Below are positions 12,900 to 23,495 of a DNA stretch of 64,000 bases, one piece after another (position 1 is the stretch's first letter; every line of letters starts with the position of its first letter). The notes beneath the pieces were generated by a model, which saw nothing but the letters and a program-made list of their open reading frames with translations, was not told where the DNA came from and did no database searches. Source of the stretch: Apium graveolens (taxonomy: Eukaryota; Streptophyta; Magnoliopsida; Apiales; Apiaceae); the NCBI RefSeq assembly GCF_009905375.1, contig NC_133648.1:88288307-88352306 (forward strand), given 5' to 3'. The position numbers and the translations under genes are program-made.

Positions 12900-13640
12900 T
12901 TCCTTTCTCTTATCATTATTTCATGAACCAACACAACATAAGCATTGATTCCAACATCCCGTCATTCTGGATTCGTGTCCTCAGAACGAATCTTGACAAC
13001 TTTTACAACTTAGATTCATAATTTTTCATACTCGTCTGCCTTTGTTCTGGCTCTAAAGCTTTTACACTATCTCCTTATCTTTGGGAATTACTTTCCCGAA
13101 AACAATTGACTGAACTTAAATCAGTTTATTCTATCCTCTGGCTCCGTGCCTTTCTTGGTCTTTCACCAGCAGGTGGCCTCTCTCTTAGGAGGGTAAGTGA
13201 CAAAAACAGTCTTTTGTGATTCGTCAATCATTCAGAATCTCAAATGATTCCTCTATTTCCTTTAGCCAGGCTCTTGCCTCGACTGGGTCAACCTGTTCCT
13301 TGGAACTCTGAGAGCTTAGAGACTTACAGGTCCTGAAAGAATTTCCTATCGCATTGTTTCCTCAAGGTGGTGGTTGGGGATAATAGTCTAAGTTCTGTCT
13401 AGACAGGTCCATGAATTTCCGTATAGGAGTACCGTCTCGGGTCTCCTTTCCTTACTCGACTTTCTGTTTCCTTAGTATGAAATGTTTCATCCTACTCCCC
13501 ATAATTGGGGTCATCTTTTAATTTAAAATCCTCATTTTCCACTCCATTATGTCATGGGTTCCTTCTATCTTGATGGCGACCTCCCTGACTATCACGTTCA
13601 GGGTTTGCTCTAAATCTTATTCCTCCAACTATGGCTCTCA
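12900..13640 (-). pseudogene. Decayed gag of element E, out of the usual order
   Basis: Minus-strand translation gives words such as VEARAWLKEIEESFEIL and a following 'RPKKGTEPED'-like run. These align with C gag around 21160-21330 (EARAWLKEMEKSFAIL). There are many stops and frameshifts. It lies 3' of the RNase H remnant (13656-14460) in E's reading direction, whereas gag normally comes first, so the interior has been rearranged. Confidence 0.65.
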
Positions 13641-13655
13641 TCTAAGTTCTCATCC

Positions 13656-14460
13656 TTACGCTCTTGAACTTTTCGGAACCCAAATTCTATAGGAATACCT
13701 CATTATTCCCTTATCATCTTTCTCGGTATTAATCTCATATTTATTTGTTGGCTCTCTGCCTTCATTCATCACCTTTCTCTGGCATCGTATGCTCTTTTCC
13801 AATAATTCGGTCTCTATTGCAATCTCAAACAGCTTTTCGGTACCGGCTCCGGTTACCTTCACTACTATTTCCAAAATCTCTTATAAACTCTCCCAAAGAC
13901 ATTATCATCTTGAGTCTCTCCTTTTTACTAAGGGCATCAGCCACCATATTGGCTTTCCCCGAATGATAAAGAATCTCTCAATCATTATTCTTGATTAGCT
14001 CTAACTGCCTCCTCTGGCATATATTGAGCTCTTTCTACGTGAAAATGTATTAGAGCACTTATGGCTTAGGTAATTCTCGCACTTCTCTCCATACAAGTAG
14101 TGCCTCCAATCTTTAGGGTAAAACTATTGCCACGAGCCTAAGCTCATGGGCGGGGATATCGAATTTCATATTACCTTAATTGTCTTGACGCGTACGCGAT
14201 TACCTTGCTGTGCTGTATGAGAAGCACCCTAATTCCTTATGCGAAGCGTCACTACACTTCACAAAATCTCATTTTCCATCCGGCAACGCCAACATAGGGA
14301 ACGTCACCAACCTTTGCTTCGGTTCTTAAAAGTTGTTCTCGCATTTCTCTGTCCATTCGAACTTCTCAGTCTTACGAGTAAGCCGCGTTAAAGGGGCTAC
14401 TATCTTTACAAACTTGAACGAACCTCCGGTAGTGACCGGCCAATCCTACCTCTGGGAGTT
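13656..14460 (-). pseudogene. Decayed RT end, RNase H and integrase zinc-binding start of element E
   Basis: Minus-strand translation starts near 14460 with a piece like 'GLAGHYRRFVQVCK' and continues through RNase H words ([25 protein letters not shown]). The 72-codon frame at 13656-13874 holds VKVTGAGTEKLFEIAIE and ends IMRYSYRIWVPKSS, matching C near 24010-24220. It follows the leader ORF directly, so gag, protease and most of RT have been lost at this place. Confidence 0.75.
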
Positions 14461-14464
14461 GCCC

Positions 14465-14835
14465 TAACCATGGTCATCAATTCATCAGTGGTCCTTTATT
14501 CATTCTTGTCAGGATCCTCCACGAGATCCTCCTCAGCAACAATCCCATCTAGGACAACATCCTCAACCGCTACATCCTCAATATCAACATTATCCGGTCC
14601 TGCATTAGGACACTCTATCGGATCCACAATCCGATCTCCAATTATTAATAAAACATCATCGCGCTGTTGCTCCTCAACCTCAGGGTTCGGAGTCCCGCTA
14701 CTCTATACGATAACGAACTACGCTTCTATCGCTACATTTATAAGGGTTCCCATAAGGGTTTTAACTGTCAGTACTACGTTAGGTAGTCCGACTATGAACT
14801 TGGCAAGAGTTCTTATTATCTTAGTGAACTTATTA
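14465..14835 (-). pseudogene. Remnant of the upstream (pre-gag) ORF of element E
   Basis: On the minus strand this is an acidic Glu/Asp/Pro-rich stretch with 'DVAVEDVVLDGIVAEEDL'-like content, placed right after the primer site as in C (19731-20393). Short identical stretches near the primer site ('gaacccttataa', 'actcttgccaagttcatag') support homology. The plus-strand frame at 14470-14841 is its antisense shadow. Confidence 0.5.
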
Positions 14836-14873
14836 TCTTAACGTCCCATCATCTCTGAGATTTATAACGCTTA

Positions 14874-14885
14874 GCTCTGATACCA
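14874..14885 (-). other. tRNA-Met primer binding site of element E
   Basis: TGGTATCAGAGC on the minus strand, four bases inside the 5' LTR end. It is complementary to the 3' end of plant initiator tRNA-Met and identical to the sites of C and A. Confidence 0.92.
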
Positions 14886-14889
14886 TTTC

Positions 14890-17800
14890 TGTAACACCCC
14901 CAGATCCGGGGTCGAGGATCCGGGTCGTCACGGTCTTTCTTTCCACAATATCACTTCACTTAATTAATAATAATAACCTTATGCTGTAACCCCACACTAA
15001 CACACACCACAACCCGTTATAGTCTCAGAGACGAAATTTAAATAAGTACAAGTCTTTGAATCCACAATTTAAAAGTTATTACAACCCAAAATGATTACTT
15101 GATAAATTTACAGTTAATTGCCATTATCTGCCACAAGTTATAATTATACATAATTGATTCTCAAAAGTAGATGGTCTGATCTACAATAGATCTACCTCTG
15201 CAGCTATAGCAGCTACAACATCAACGGGAAGACGCGGGACGCTTCCCACGCGCTTGCGCTGGGTCTGCTGGAGTCTGGCCATCTTTCCTAACTGTTGTTG
15301 TGTGATGAAGAAATAAAGCAAGGGTGAGCAGCAAGCCCACCAAAATAATATGTATAATGATTTACAATATATGAGCCTACTCATAATACTCATGAAAGTC
15401 TTGGTCAAAAGAAATGAACCAAGTTTGATATCTTAATGCGATGAAGTCGCAAAATATTCAGTATATATACATATATACTTTTCAAAATATTGGAAGTCCT
15501 CTTCCATGCATAATATACACAAAGTCCCAGTGTATAACTGTATAAAAAATATCGTTGCAAGGTGATCTCATATATCTAACCTTGTCTCAACGTTTTTTTC
15601 TGAAAATCTTTGTCATTCATAAGACAATTATTAATTAGATATAAGTTTAAAAGATGAGGTTACCAAATACCCCAATATACTTATATCTTTCCCAATACTA
15701 CTTGAACTACCACCGTTCAAGTTATAATCAGTTTCAAAAGTTCATCACATAGATGAGACTACAAGACAAGATTTGAATAGATTCAATCTTTGAAATATTA
15801 TTGAATGAAATAAAGTTACGAGATACTTTATTTAGTCCCGATATATATATATCCACATATATATATCTCTAAAACATTTCCTGGAACCTCTGTTATGTAA
15901 AGTATGAACAGAGTTGCAATATCCAATGAATTTGGAAGGAAAAGAAAACCTTTGGCATAAACCAGATATCTTGCTGATCAGGCAAAGATACCCATAAGTA
16001 ACCTTTTCTACTAGTAGATGGACGAATTCCCCACTGGTCATCACCCTGGTCATAATTAGGACCTTATGCTGGACTGCCACTCAGCCACTTATGCATTTGA
16101 TGGACTCCCACTGAGCCACTTACACTATCATGGATGCCCACTGAGCCCATGTTGCTTATGCCGACTCAATAGATGGACTTACTTCCCGAACGATGGGCAA
16201 GTAATCAAGATGTTTTCTCAAAACAGCAACCTCGTTGCGAATGTAAAATACACCACTGAGCCGGATCCCTCAAGTTTTGAACGAGTATTTAAATCCCCTT
16301 TAAAAGGAAGATCTTAAATATAAAAATGAGTTTTGGGATCCGCTCTAACTTTTTAAAAATCATTTTGAAGACTCGAAAACACTTTATAGAGTGTTTGGAG
16401 TAAAGCTGATTTAATGAAGTAAATCAGTCCCCAGAATATTTAGAAAATGACTGAATATTATTAATTAAATAATATTCCCATAAAGAATAATCTTTATAAA
16501 AATAATTGAAGTAGAAGTATTAAAACTTATACTTGAAACGAGTATTAAATAACCAAAGATATACTTATATGAAATACTATCTTTATTTGAATAATCGAAA
16601 ATAAGTTTGATTATTGACACCTTATTCTTTAATAAAATAAAGAATATATCTCAGCAAATAATCGGAGTCATAGATCCTCAAATAAATATTCAAATAATAT
16701 TCATTAAATAATATAAACTGAGTCATAAGCCCTCGAATGAATATTCAAATAATATTCAAATAATAAAATAAAAGGAGTCATAAGTCCTCGAATGAATATT
16801 CAAAATAATATTCATTAAATAATATAAAAGAGTCATAAGCCCTCGAATAATATTCGAAATAATACTCAATAATAAAATAAAGTTTAAAGTTATCGAATAA
16901 ACCTTATTCGATTAATAGTTTGGAAAAACTATAACCATATATATATATATATATCCATATCCATATATACAAAATGTACTCGGGATCCTCGACTCCCGGT
17001 TTTAGAAAATATTTTCACCTTTGGGTCCCTATACTAAGGGTATATGCAAGTTACCGCTATCCTCTAGCATAGGTATTATCAACTGAACCAACAGATATAT
17101 ATTCCAAGAATATGAAACAGGCATGCATATATACCATATCACATGCTACAATATATCGCATCATTTGCTAATTATCCAACATGCATCTATCGCAAGATAA
17201 TGCAAATACATATATTCATCACAACAACAGTATAACGGATAGAATACTTGCCTGAGCGACTGGGGGTTACGAATGGCTCGGGACGAGTCTGGTAACCTAT
17301 AAGCAACAAGTAAGTTGGAATTAAACCAAAGTCACTTGTAAATCTATACTTTAACTAACTTAGACTCTAACGCTCGTTTTGCGCTCACTGATTCGCTTAA
17401 GTCACTCGGGTACCCTCGGCTCCACCATTTTTAATAATTTAACCTTTACGAGTTTTAAAGCGATTCCTTCGCGAATGTCTTACCAACTGCCTAACACACT
17501 TACCATGAATGTTTCATACATTAATTAACCCTTTTTGGTCTTTAACCTACATTTCAAAGTAAGGCGAGGGAAAAAGTTTCGTTCGCGAAACGCCGTTACT
17601 TGAAACGGTCGTTTCTCCTAAACCGTGCATCGGAATTGAACGAACTACATATCAAAATGAAGCTCGTAACATGAGCTATCTAAACATGGCAGTGGTCATA
17701 ATCTAGCAGGGGGTCCTCGGGTCCTAATGTTATGCACAAAACAGTCTAAAGAAAATCGGACGTTACGACGGCTATGTTTACGCGATTACCAATATTTATA

Positions 17801-19080
17801 CCACTCCAATTCTTTACCAATTCACTACAAACCACCCAACCATCATCAATACATCAAACACAACTTATATCAAGGCAAAGTCAGTCCATAATCTCAAGGT
17901 TTTCCAACTTATTCAACCGCAAACATGATCTACTAACCATAACTTAAGATTCATTAACCATTAACCAAGATTCATATCCAAAATCACCACAAATCCAACC
18001 AAACTATCTAACATACATGGATCTTGCTATACATACATGGATATTTCTATATATACATTAATCCATCCATGAACTCATCAAAACTCAAAGTTCAAACTAT
18101 AAGTTAAAGGTGAAAGTTGTTTATACCTCCTTGAAGCTTCCTAACACAACCCAAGAGCTTTGAATGCCTAAAAGAACCTTGATCCTTGCTTGTATAACCT
18201 TAATCTTTCATAAAAATTCAAGAAAACTAAAGTTATTTCTTGAAGGTTACTATTCACCATCTTCTTCCTTGATTTATTGGAAGAGATTGTGAAGGAATTA
18301 GGAGCTTAAACTTATAGCATATCCATATCTATGTACAAGGAAGCTTAGATAATTACCTTGTGATTTAACAATGCTTGGAACTTGATTTTTGAAATTCTTG
18401 CCCTTGAAAAAGATGAAAAGCCGAGAGCAAGATGATGAGAATGAAATGATTTTGTGTTTTTTGATTTGTTTGGCTTAGCTTGGTTGCTTTTTGTTTTGTT
18501 TTTGGTTAATTACCTTAATAACCTTATATTTGTGTGGTTATAAACCAACCACACCTCCTCCTTCCCTATGTCATGCTTACATCACATTGATATGTCATCC
18601 TCCCTTCCTTGTCCTCTTCTCATTGGTTGGGTGACATCACTTCCTCTAATCCATTTGCTTAACTTCCTAATTGTTTGCCTAATGACCGCTGATCTGTTAT
18701 ACGGTTCGCTTAACTTTCGTTTTCGTTTATCGTTTGAGGGATCATACCCGGGATCTTATTACTTAGGTTCCCTTAACCTTTCTCAATATATTATATTCCT
18801 TTTATGATCCTCTCCTATAATCCTTTAATTTAAATCCTTTTTATCCTGTTACCTTATACTCAATTCTCTCCGTATCTTGTGGATTTCCGGGAAAAATCAA
18901 AGTGTTCGGAATTGGATTCTGACGATCTTTACATACACTTATATACCACATAGAGTACTAATAATATCCCATAAGATCAATAACAGAACCCCTACATAGC
19001 GTGGCATGAAAAGTTTTCTCGTTCAGCAGAAACACTATTCATAAGGGTTTCAAAATTTCTCAAAAATTGGGGTTATTACA
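14890..19080 (-). repeat. Element E 5' LTR
   Basis: This 4,191-bp LTR is nearly identical to 5111-9321 (about 0.3% differences by eye). Differences seen include CACCCCC versus CACTTCC at the very end, single changes near 15390, 15911, 16123-16136, 16477, 16684, 17138, 17636 and 17806, and the shorter TA run. As 5' LTR it supplied the promoter for the E transcript. It has no gene apart from the mini-ORF at 15181-15282. Confidence 0.95.
15181..15282 (-). CDS. Conserved LTR mini-ORF (copy in E 5' LTR)
   Basis: Identical in protein to the copy at 5402-5503, including the early stop after EVDLL. C copies read through that place to 46 codons. It would be near the start of the E transcript. Function unknown; see the hairpin finding. 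Confidence 0.35.
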   Translation of the reverse strand: MARLQQTQRKRVGSVPRLPVDVVAAIAAEVDLL

Positions 19081-19085
19081 CTCTT
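19081..19085. repeat. Target site duplication CTCTT, right of element E
   Basis: Partner of 5106-5110. Confidence 0.97.
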
Positions 19086-19122
19086 GCTTCATTTCTTCAT
19101 CACACAACAACTGTTAGGAAAG

Positions 19123-19263
19123 ATGGCCAGACTCAAGCAGACCCAGCGCAAGCGCGTGGGAAGCGTCCCGCGTCTTGCCGTTAATGTTGTAGCTGCTATA
19201 GTTGCAGAGGTTGATCTATTGGTAGATCAGGCATTCTACTTTTGGGAACCAAATATTGTATAA
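19123..19263 (+). CDS. Conserved LTR mini-ORF (copy in C 5' LTR)
   Basis: A 46-codon frame starts MARLKQTQRKRVGSVPRLAV and ends FYFWEPNIV. The basic N-terminal half is shared with the copies at 5402, 15181 and 32505; the E copies stop after EVDLL. The ATG sits 20 bases after an 'acacaacaactg' leader. It may be a leader peptide of the genomic RNA or a by-product of a conserved RNA fold. No family recognised. Confidence 0.4.
   Translation: MARLKQTQRKRVGSVPRLAVNVVAAIVAEVDLLVDQAFYFWEPNIV
19143..19175 (+). other. GC-rich stem-loop in the LTR leader
   Basis: Within the mini-ORF, CGCGTGGGAAGCGTCCCGCG folds as GGGA/TCCC plus CGC/GCG around an AGCG loop with one bulged base. It is a GC island in an AT-rich LTR and is present in both E LTRs. 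The C 3' copy has GGG for GCG at the closing side. Packaging or dimerisation signals of retroelements often look like this; the role here is inferred. Confidence 0.5.
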
Positions 19264-19522
19264 TTATAACTTGTGGCAGATAATGGCAAATAACTGTAAA
19301 CTTATCAAGTAATCATTTTGGGTTGTAATAACTTTTAAATTGTGGATTCAAGGACTTGTACTTATTTCAATTTCATCTCTGAGACTATAATGGGTTGTGG
19401 TGTGCGTTAGTATGGGGTCACAGCATGAGGTTATTTATTATTAATTAAGTTAAGTGATATTGTGGAAAGAAAGACCGTGACGTCCCGGATCCCCGACCCC
19501 GGATCTGGGTGTGTTACAGAAA

Positions 19523-19534
19523 TGGTATCAGAGC
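19523..19534 (+). other. tRNA-Met primer binding site of element C
   Basis: TGGTATCAGAGC, four bases after the LTR end, complementary to plant initiator tRNA-Met. It shows that 19518 is the real LTR end and that C reads on the plus strand. Confidence 0.95.
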
Positions 19535-19730
19535 TAAGCGTTATAAACCTCAGAGATGATGCGATGATATAATAATCAACTCACAAAGATAATAAGAACT
19601 CTTGCCAAGTTCATAGTCGGACTACTTAAAGTAGCACTGACAGTTAAAACCCTTACGGGAACCCTTATAAGTATCATGATAGTAACTTAGCTCGTTTAAT
19701 GTGTAGGCACATGAGATAGAGGACCCTGAG

Positions 19731-20393
19731 ATGTTTGAGCGTGAGTATGATGAGGCACTGCTAGATGCCGAGGATCAGGAGGAGCCTGAGATGGAGGAGG
19801 ATGAGGAGGACCCCTGAGAGGAGTCAGAGACAGAGGTTGTTGCTATTTCAGATGAGGAGGACCCGGATGAGGTCCCAGTAGCTGAGGAGCATGTCGGAGC
19901 TATAGTGGAGTATACTGGTACCCCTTTAGCCTCACTCCCGGTGGTTAGAGCTCCTACCCCTCCACCCCTATCTTGGAGCCCCTATGATGACAGCTCAGAG
20001 ACCCATACTCCCGAGCCTAGGCAGACCGAGGAGGCACCCCCAGCGGCTCCGGATTCACCACCTCTCGACCCTGCCCATGGGAAGTCTTTGTTAGCTCACG
20101 GCTATATTCAGGATGTACTGAGGACCCGAGTGGCTGTTGTTGAGGCCCGGCTGGATGAGGTCAGGAGGGAGTTGGATGCAGAGAGGGCGGGTAGGCGTGC
20201 CCGAGCTTATGAGACTAGGGCTACTATACCCCGATCCTTGAGGAGGGAGCTGACGGGGATAGAGCTCACATCCCGAGCGAGACTCCGATCGCTCTAGGGG
20301 GACAGGCATGGTAGGATCTCCAGGTGGCAGGCCGACTATATCTTCCGTCGTGCGATGGAAAGGGTATGGGAGCTGACCCGCTCCGGTGTGTGA
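19731..20393 (+). pseudogene. Pre-gag ORF of element C (acidic/Pro-rich then coiled coil), with two stops
   Basis: A single frame of 221 codons lies between the primer site and gag. The first third is Glu/Asp-rich (EEPEMEEDEED), the middle Pro/Ser/Thr-rich, and the last part strongly helical (VEARLDEVRRELDAERAGRR). It is broken by TGA at 19815-19817 and TAG at 20295-20297 and ends TGA at 20393. Element A carries a comparable ORF at 37667-38035. Known gypsy gag-pol does not need this ORF; its job is unknown. The start at 19731 is the first ATG in frame. Confidence 0.55.
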
Positions 20394-20795
20394 TTCAGGA
20401 CCGACGATGGGATAGTCTAGTTGTCTAGTTGGTCGAGGCCATAGTAAGAGCCAATTTTCCGGGATAGTTGACTTGTATATAGCATCCTTTTTTCTGACTA
20501 GACAGATAGACTCTTGTGTATCACTTTTGGGCAGATGGATATAGCATTGTTGTACTTTTGACCAGATCAAACTATGTATTTCTCGTATTATGTATATATT
20601 TGTTTCCTTTCAGTTCAGTTTCTTAGTGACGAGATCACTGTTTTTATCATTATTATTACTGCACTTCTTATTAGAACTGTCATAAAATAATAGAATTGCG
20701 AGATACATTCTCCCCATTATAGAACTGTGCAAGGCACAATTTTGTGTATGATTGTGACCTAACGTTGAATTTCCCAAAAAAAATTTATCAGTATC
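20394..20795 (+). other. Untranslated spacer between the pre-gag ORF and gag of element C
   Basis: About 400 bp, AT-rich, ending 'aaaaaaaatttatcagtatc' before the gag ATG. The minus-strand frames overlapping it are antisense. No feature seen. Confidence 0.6.
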
Positions 20796-22080
20796 ATGCC
20801 GCCAAGAAAGATTGGAACTAGGGCAAACCATGGATCTGAGGACCAGGGAAGCCATAACCAGGACGATAGGAACCAAGAACACAGTGAAGAGGAAGATGAG
20901 GATTATGTTGAACAGGATGACTCCCTGTATGAAGAGGAGGAGGAAATATATGATGTCGAGGGATTTGAGATAGAGGCTGAAGAAGGAGAAATTGAGGTTG
21001 AGCAACCAGTACCAAACCCAGGCATGGATCCCATGGGACAGTTCATGCAACTACTAAGGCAGAACTTGGAACGTCAACCCAACCCACCTCCTCAAGGAAA
21101 TAACAATGTTGTGGCAAACTCCTTCAGGGCTTTCAAGTCCCTTAAGCCCCCTGAGTTCCACGGATCAGCCGACCCAGCTGAGGCAAGGGCATGGTTAAAG
21201 GAGATGGAGAAATCCTTTGCGATTCTGAGTACCGATGAGGCACAGAAGACTGTATTTGCTACCTACCTTCTGAAAGGAGAGGCCAACTACTAGTGGGAGG
21301 CCAAGAAAAACATGGAGACAGATGCTATTATAACCTGGGAGAGGTTCAGTCAGTTGTTTTTGGGAAAGTATTTCCCGAGGTTTATGGAAAACCAGATGGA
21401 GCTCAAGTTCTTGGAGCTAAAGCAGAGTAACTTATCTGTAGCAGAGTACGAAGTGAAATTTACTGAGTTATCAAGGTTTGTGTCGGAGTTTGTGAGCACC
21501 GAGGAAAAGAAAGCTAGGAGGTTTCAGCAGGGACTGAAACCATGGATTCAGAATAGGGTGGCAATCCTTGAGCTTACTGATTATGCCACTCTGGTGCAAA
21601 ATGCAATAATTGTAGAAGCCGGAAGTGAACAGATGCAGAAGGAAAGAGAGAAGAAGGGAATAAAGAGGAAAAGTATGAGCATGGGTGGAGGTTCCGCAGG
21701 AAGGAGCTTCCCAACTAGATTTAATCGAGGAGCAATGTCCCTACCGGGAAAGAACACTGGGTTTAAGCGGCCAATGAGTGTGAATGTGAGCCAAAGTGGC
21801 CAGAAGTCAAGAATCTCCTATTCCAACCAGTCTCGACCCCCATTGCCAGCCTGTAACACTTGTGGAAGGATGCATACTGGGGAGTGTAAAGGAAAGCCAG
21901 TAACCTGCTTTAAGTGCGGTCGAGAGGGTCACTATTCAACTAAGTGCCCTTCATCAACCCCTGCTATCATTCCAACCACCACTTGTCATCAGTATGGACG
22001 TCCGGGTCATTGGAAGAGGGAATGCCCAATGAACAAACCAGCAGCTTCAGGAGCCAGCAGGGCTGCCTTCAATAAGCCAC
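20796..22080 (+). pseudogene. gag of element C (nucleocapsid/capsid), one in-frame stop
   Basis: It starts MPPRKIGTRANHG, has an acidic N-terminal part, then the capsid (retrotransposon gag) domain from about residue 105 (FKSLKPPEFHGSADPAEARA) to about 250. Zinc-knuckle-like motifs follow near 21851-21886 (CNTC...C), 21906-21947 ([14 protein letters not shown], a full CCHC) and 21984-22025, where the second Cys is Tyr (CHQYG). A TAG at 21291-21293 replaces the second Trp of a WW pair (TGG to TAG). The same frame continues into pol, as in Tekay elements with a single gag-pol polyprotein. Confidence 0.9.
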
Positions 22081-23495
22081 CTACTGCGAGGACTTTCAAC
22101 ATGACAGTCCAGGATGCTATGAAAGACTCAGATGTGATAGCAGGAACCCTTTCTCTAAATTCAGTCAGTGCAAACATTTTATTTGATTCAGGAGCAACTA
22201 AATCTTTTATATCAAAGGACTTTGCGCGTAAATTAAGACTTAAGGCTGAACCCTTGATAGAACCCTTACGAGTAGAAATAGCCAATCATGAAGTTATTCC
22301 TGTTAACCAGATTCACCCCACCTGTGAGTTTGGCATAGGGGAACAATCTTTTAGTGTTGATCTGATTCCTTTTAAATTAGGGGAGTTTGATGTAATTTTG
22401 GGAATGGACTGGCTATCTAGCAATGATGCTCAGATAGACTGTAAGGGGAAGAAAGTTAAGTTGAATATCCCAGGAAAGAAAGAAGTCATATTTAGAGGAA
22501 AGAGGCAGACGCAGAAATTTTTGACTATGACCCAGGCCAAAAGGATGCTACGAAAAGGAAATGAGGCTTACATAGCCTATGTGGTGGACACGCAGAAGGA
22601 GGTGCCCAACTTACAAGATATTCCGGTAGTCAACGAATTTGAAGATGTATTCCCACAAGACCTTCCGGGATTACCACCCGATAGAGTGATTGAATTTGCT
22701 ATTGAGTTGGCCCCAGGGATGACGCCAGTTTCAAAAGTACCTTACCGGTTAGCCCCGTTAGAAATGAAGGAATTAGCTACTCAATTGCAGGAACTCTTGG
22801 ATAAGGGTATGATAAGACCCAGTGTGTCTCCGTGGGGAGCACCAGTGTTATTTGTTAAGAAGAAGGATGGGAGCATGAGGCTGTGCATCGACTACCGAGA
22901 GTTGAACAAGCTAACCATAAAGAACAGGTACCCGTTACCTAGAATAGACGATCTGTTCGACCAACTAAAGGATGCTGTTTATTTTTCCAAGATTGACCTG
23001 AGAATTGGATATCACCAGCTAAAGATTAAACCCGAAGATATTCCCAAGACCGCGTTCCGTACCAGGCATGGGCACTATGAGTTCTTGGTAATGTCCTTTG
23101 GATTAACCAATGCCCCAGCGGCTTTCATGGATTTAATGAACAGAGTATTTAAGAAGTACTTGGACAAGTGTGTGATAGTTTTTATCGATGATATTTTAAT
23201 CTACTCAAGGACTGAGGCAGAACATGCAAAGCATTTAAGGATAGCTCTAGGAATACTCAGAGAGGAACAGTTATATGCCAAATTCTCGAAGTCTGAATTC
23301 TGGCGGAATGAAGTACAGTTTTTAGGACATGTGATCAATAAAGAAGGAGTATTGGTCGACCCCTCCAAGATAGAGGCGGTCTCAAATTGGGAAAGGCCAA
23401 CCACACCCACAGAGGTAAGGAGTTTCATAGGATTGGCCGGCTACTATCGTAGATTTGTACAGGACTTTGCGAAGATCGCAGCCCCTTTGACATGA
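22081..23495 (+). pseudogene. Protease and reverse transcriptase of element C
   Basis: This is the continuous frame after gag. The aspartic protease active site DSGA is at 22185-22196 ([13 protein letters not shown]). RT begins near 22700 ([20 protein letters not shown]) and includes [20 protein letters not shown] and the catalytic FIDD at 23181-23192 (gypsy form of YxDD). [12 protein letters not shown] follows at the start of the connection. The frame stops at TGA 23493-23495 in APLT*FTRK, probably from an Arg codon. Motifs are otherwise complete, so the loss is recent. Confidence 0.93.

Larger units (their letters stand above)
5111..19080 (-). mobile_element. Element E: complete LTR retrotransposon with dead interior, inserted in the C LTR
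   Basis: E has two 4.2-kb LTRs (5111-9321 and 14890-19080), a tRNA-Met primer site next to the right LTR and a polypurine tract next to the left one, so it reads on the minus strand. It is flanked by CTCTT duplications. Its LTRs are a diverged relative (about 85% by eye) of the C LTR. I counted about 13 base differences between its own two LTRs, plus a 20-bp length change in an AT repeat, so insertion was recent. The 5.6-kb interior has recognisable but heavily broken gypsy pieces in a scrambled order and no open frame over about 90 codons on the coding strand. It is best described as a non-autonomous element. Confidence 0.93.
19086..19518 (+). repeat. Element C 5' LTR, second part
   Basis: Continues the C LTR after E and ends GGTGTGTTACA at 19518, immediately before the primer site. 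It matches the C 3' LTR from about 32467 to 32767. Its last 133 bp (19386-19518) have no counterpart there because the 3' LTR is truncated. It contains the mini-ORF at 19123-19263 and the GC-rich hairpin. Confidence 0.92.

Noticed and set aside
14470..14841. A 123-codon Ser/Thr-rich plus-strand frame
   Set aside because: It is antisense to the remnant of the E leader ORF, whose minus-strand reading is homologous to that of C.
19523..19534. A possible tRNA gene fragment
   Set aside because: Only the 12-base primer complement is present at LTR ends; there is no cloverleaf.
20610..21050. A 146-codon minus-strand frame
   Set aside because: Antisense of the C gag start and its leader; the hydrophobic look comes from reversed acidic codons.
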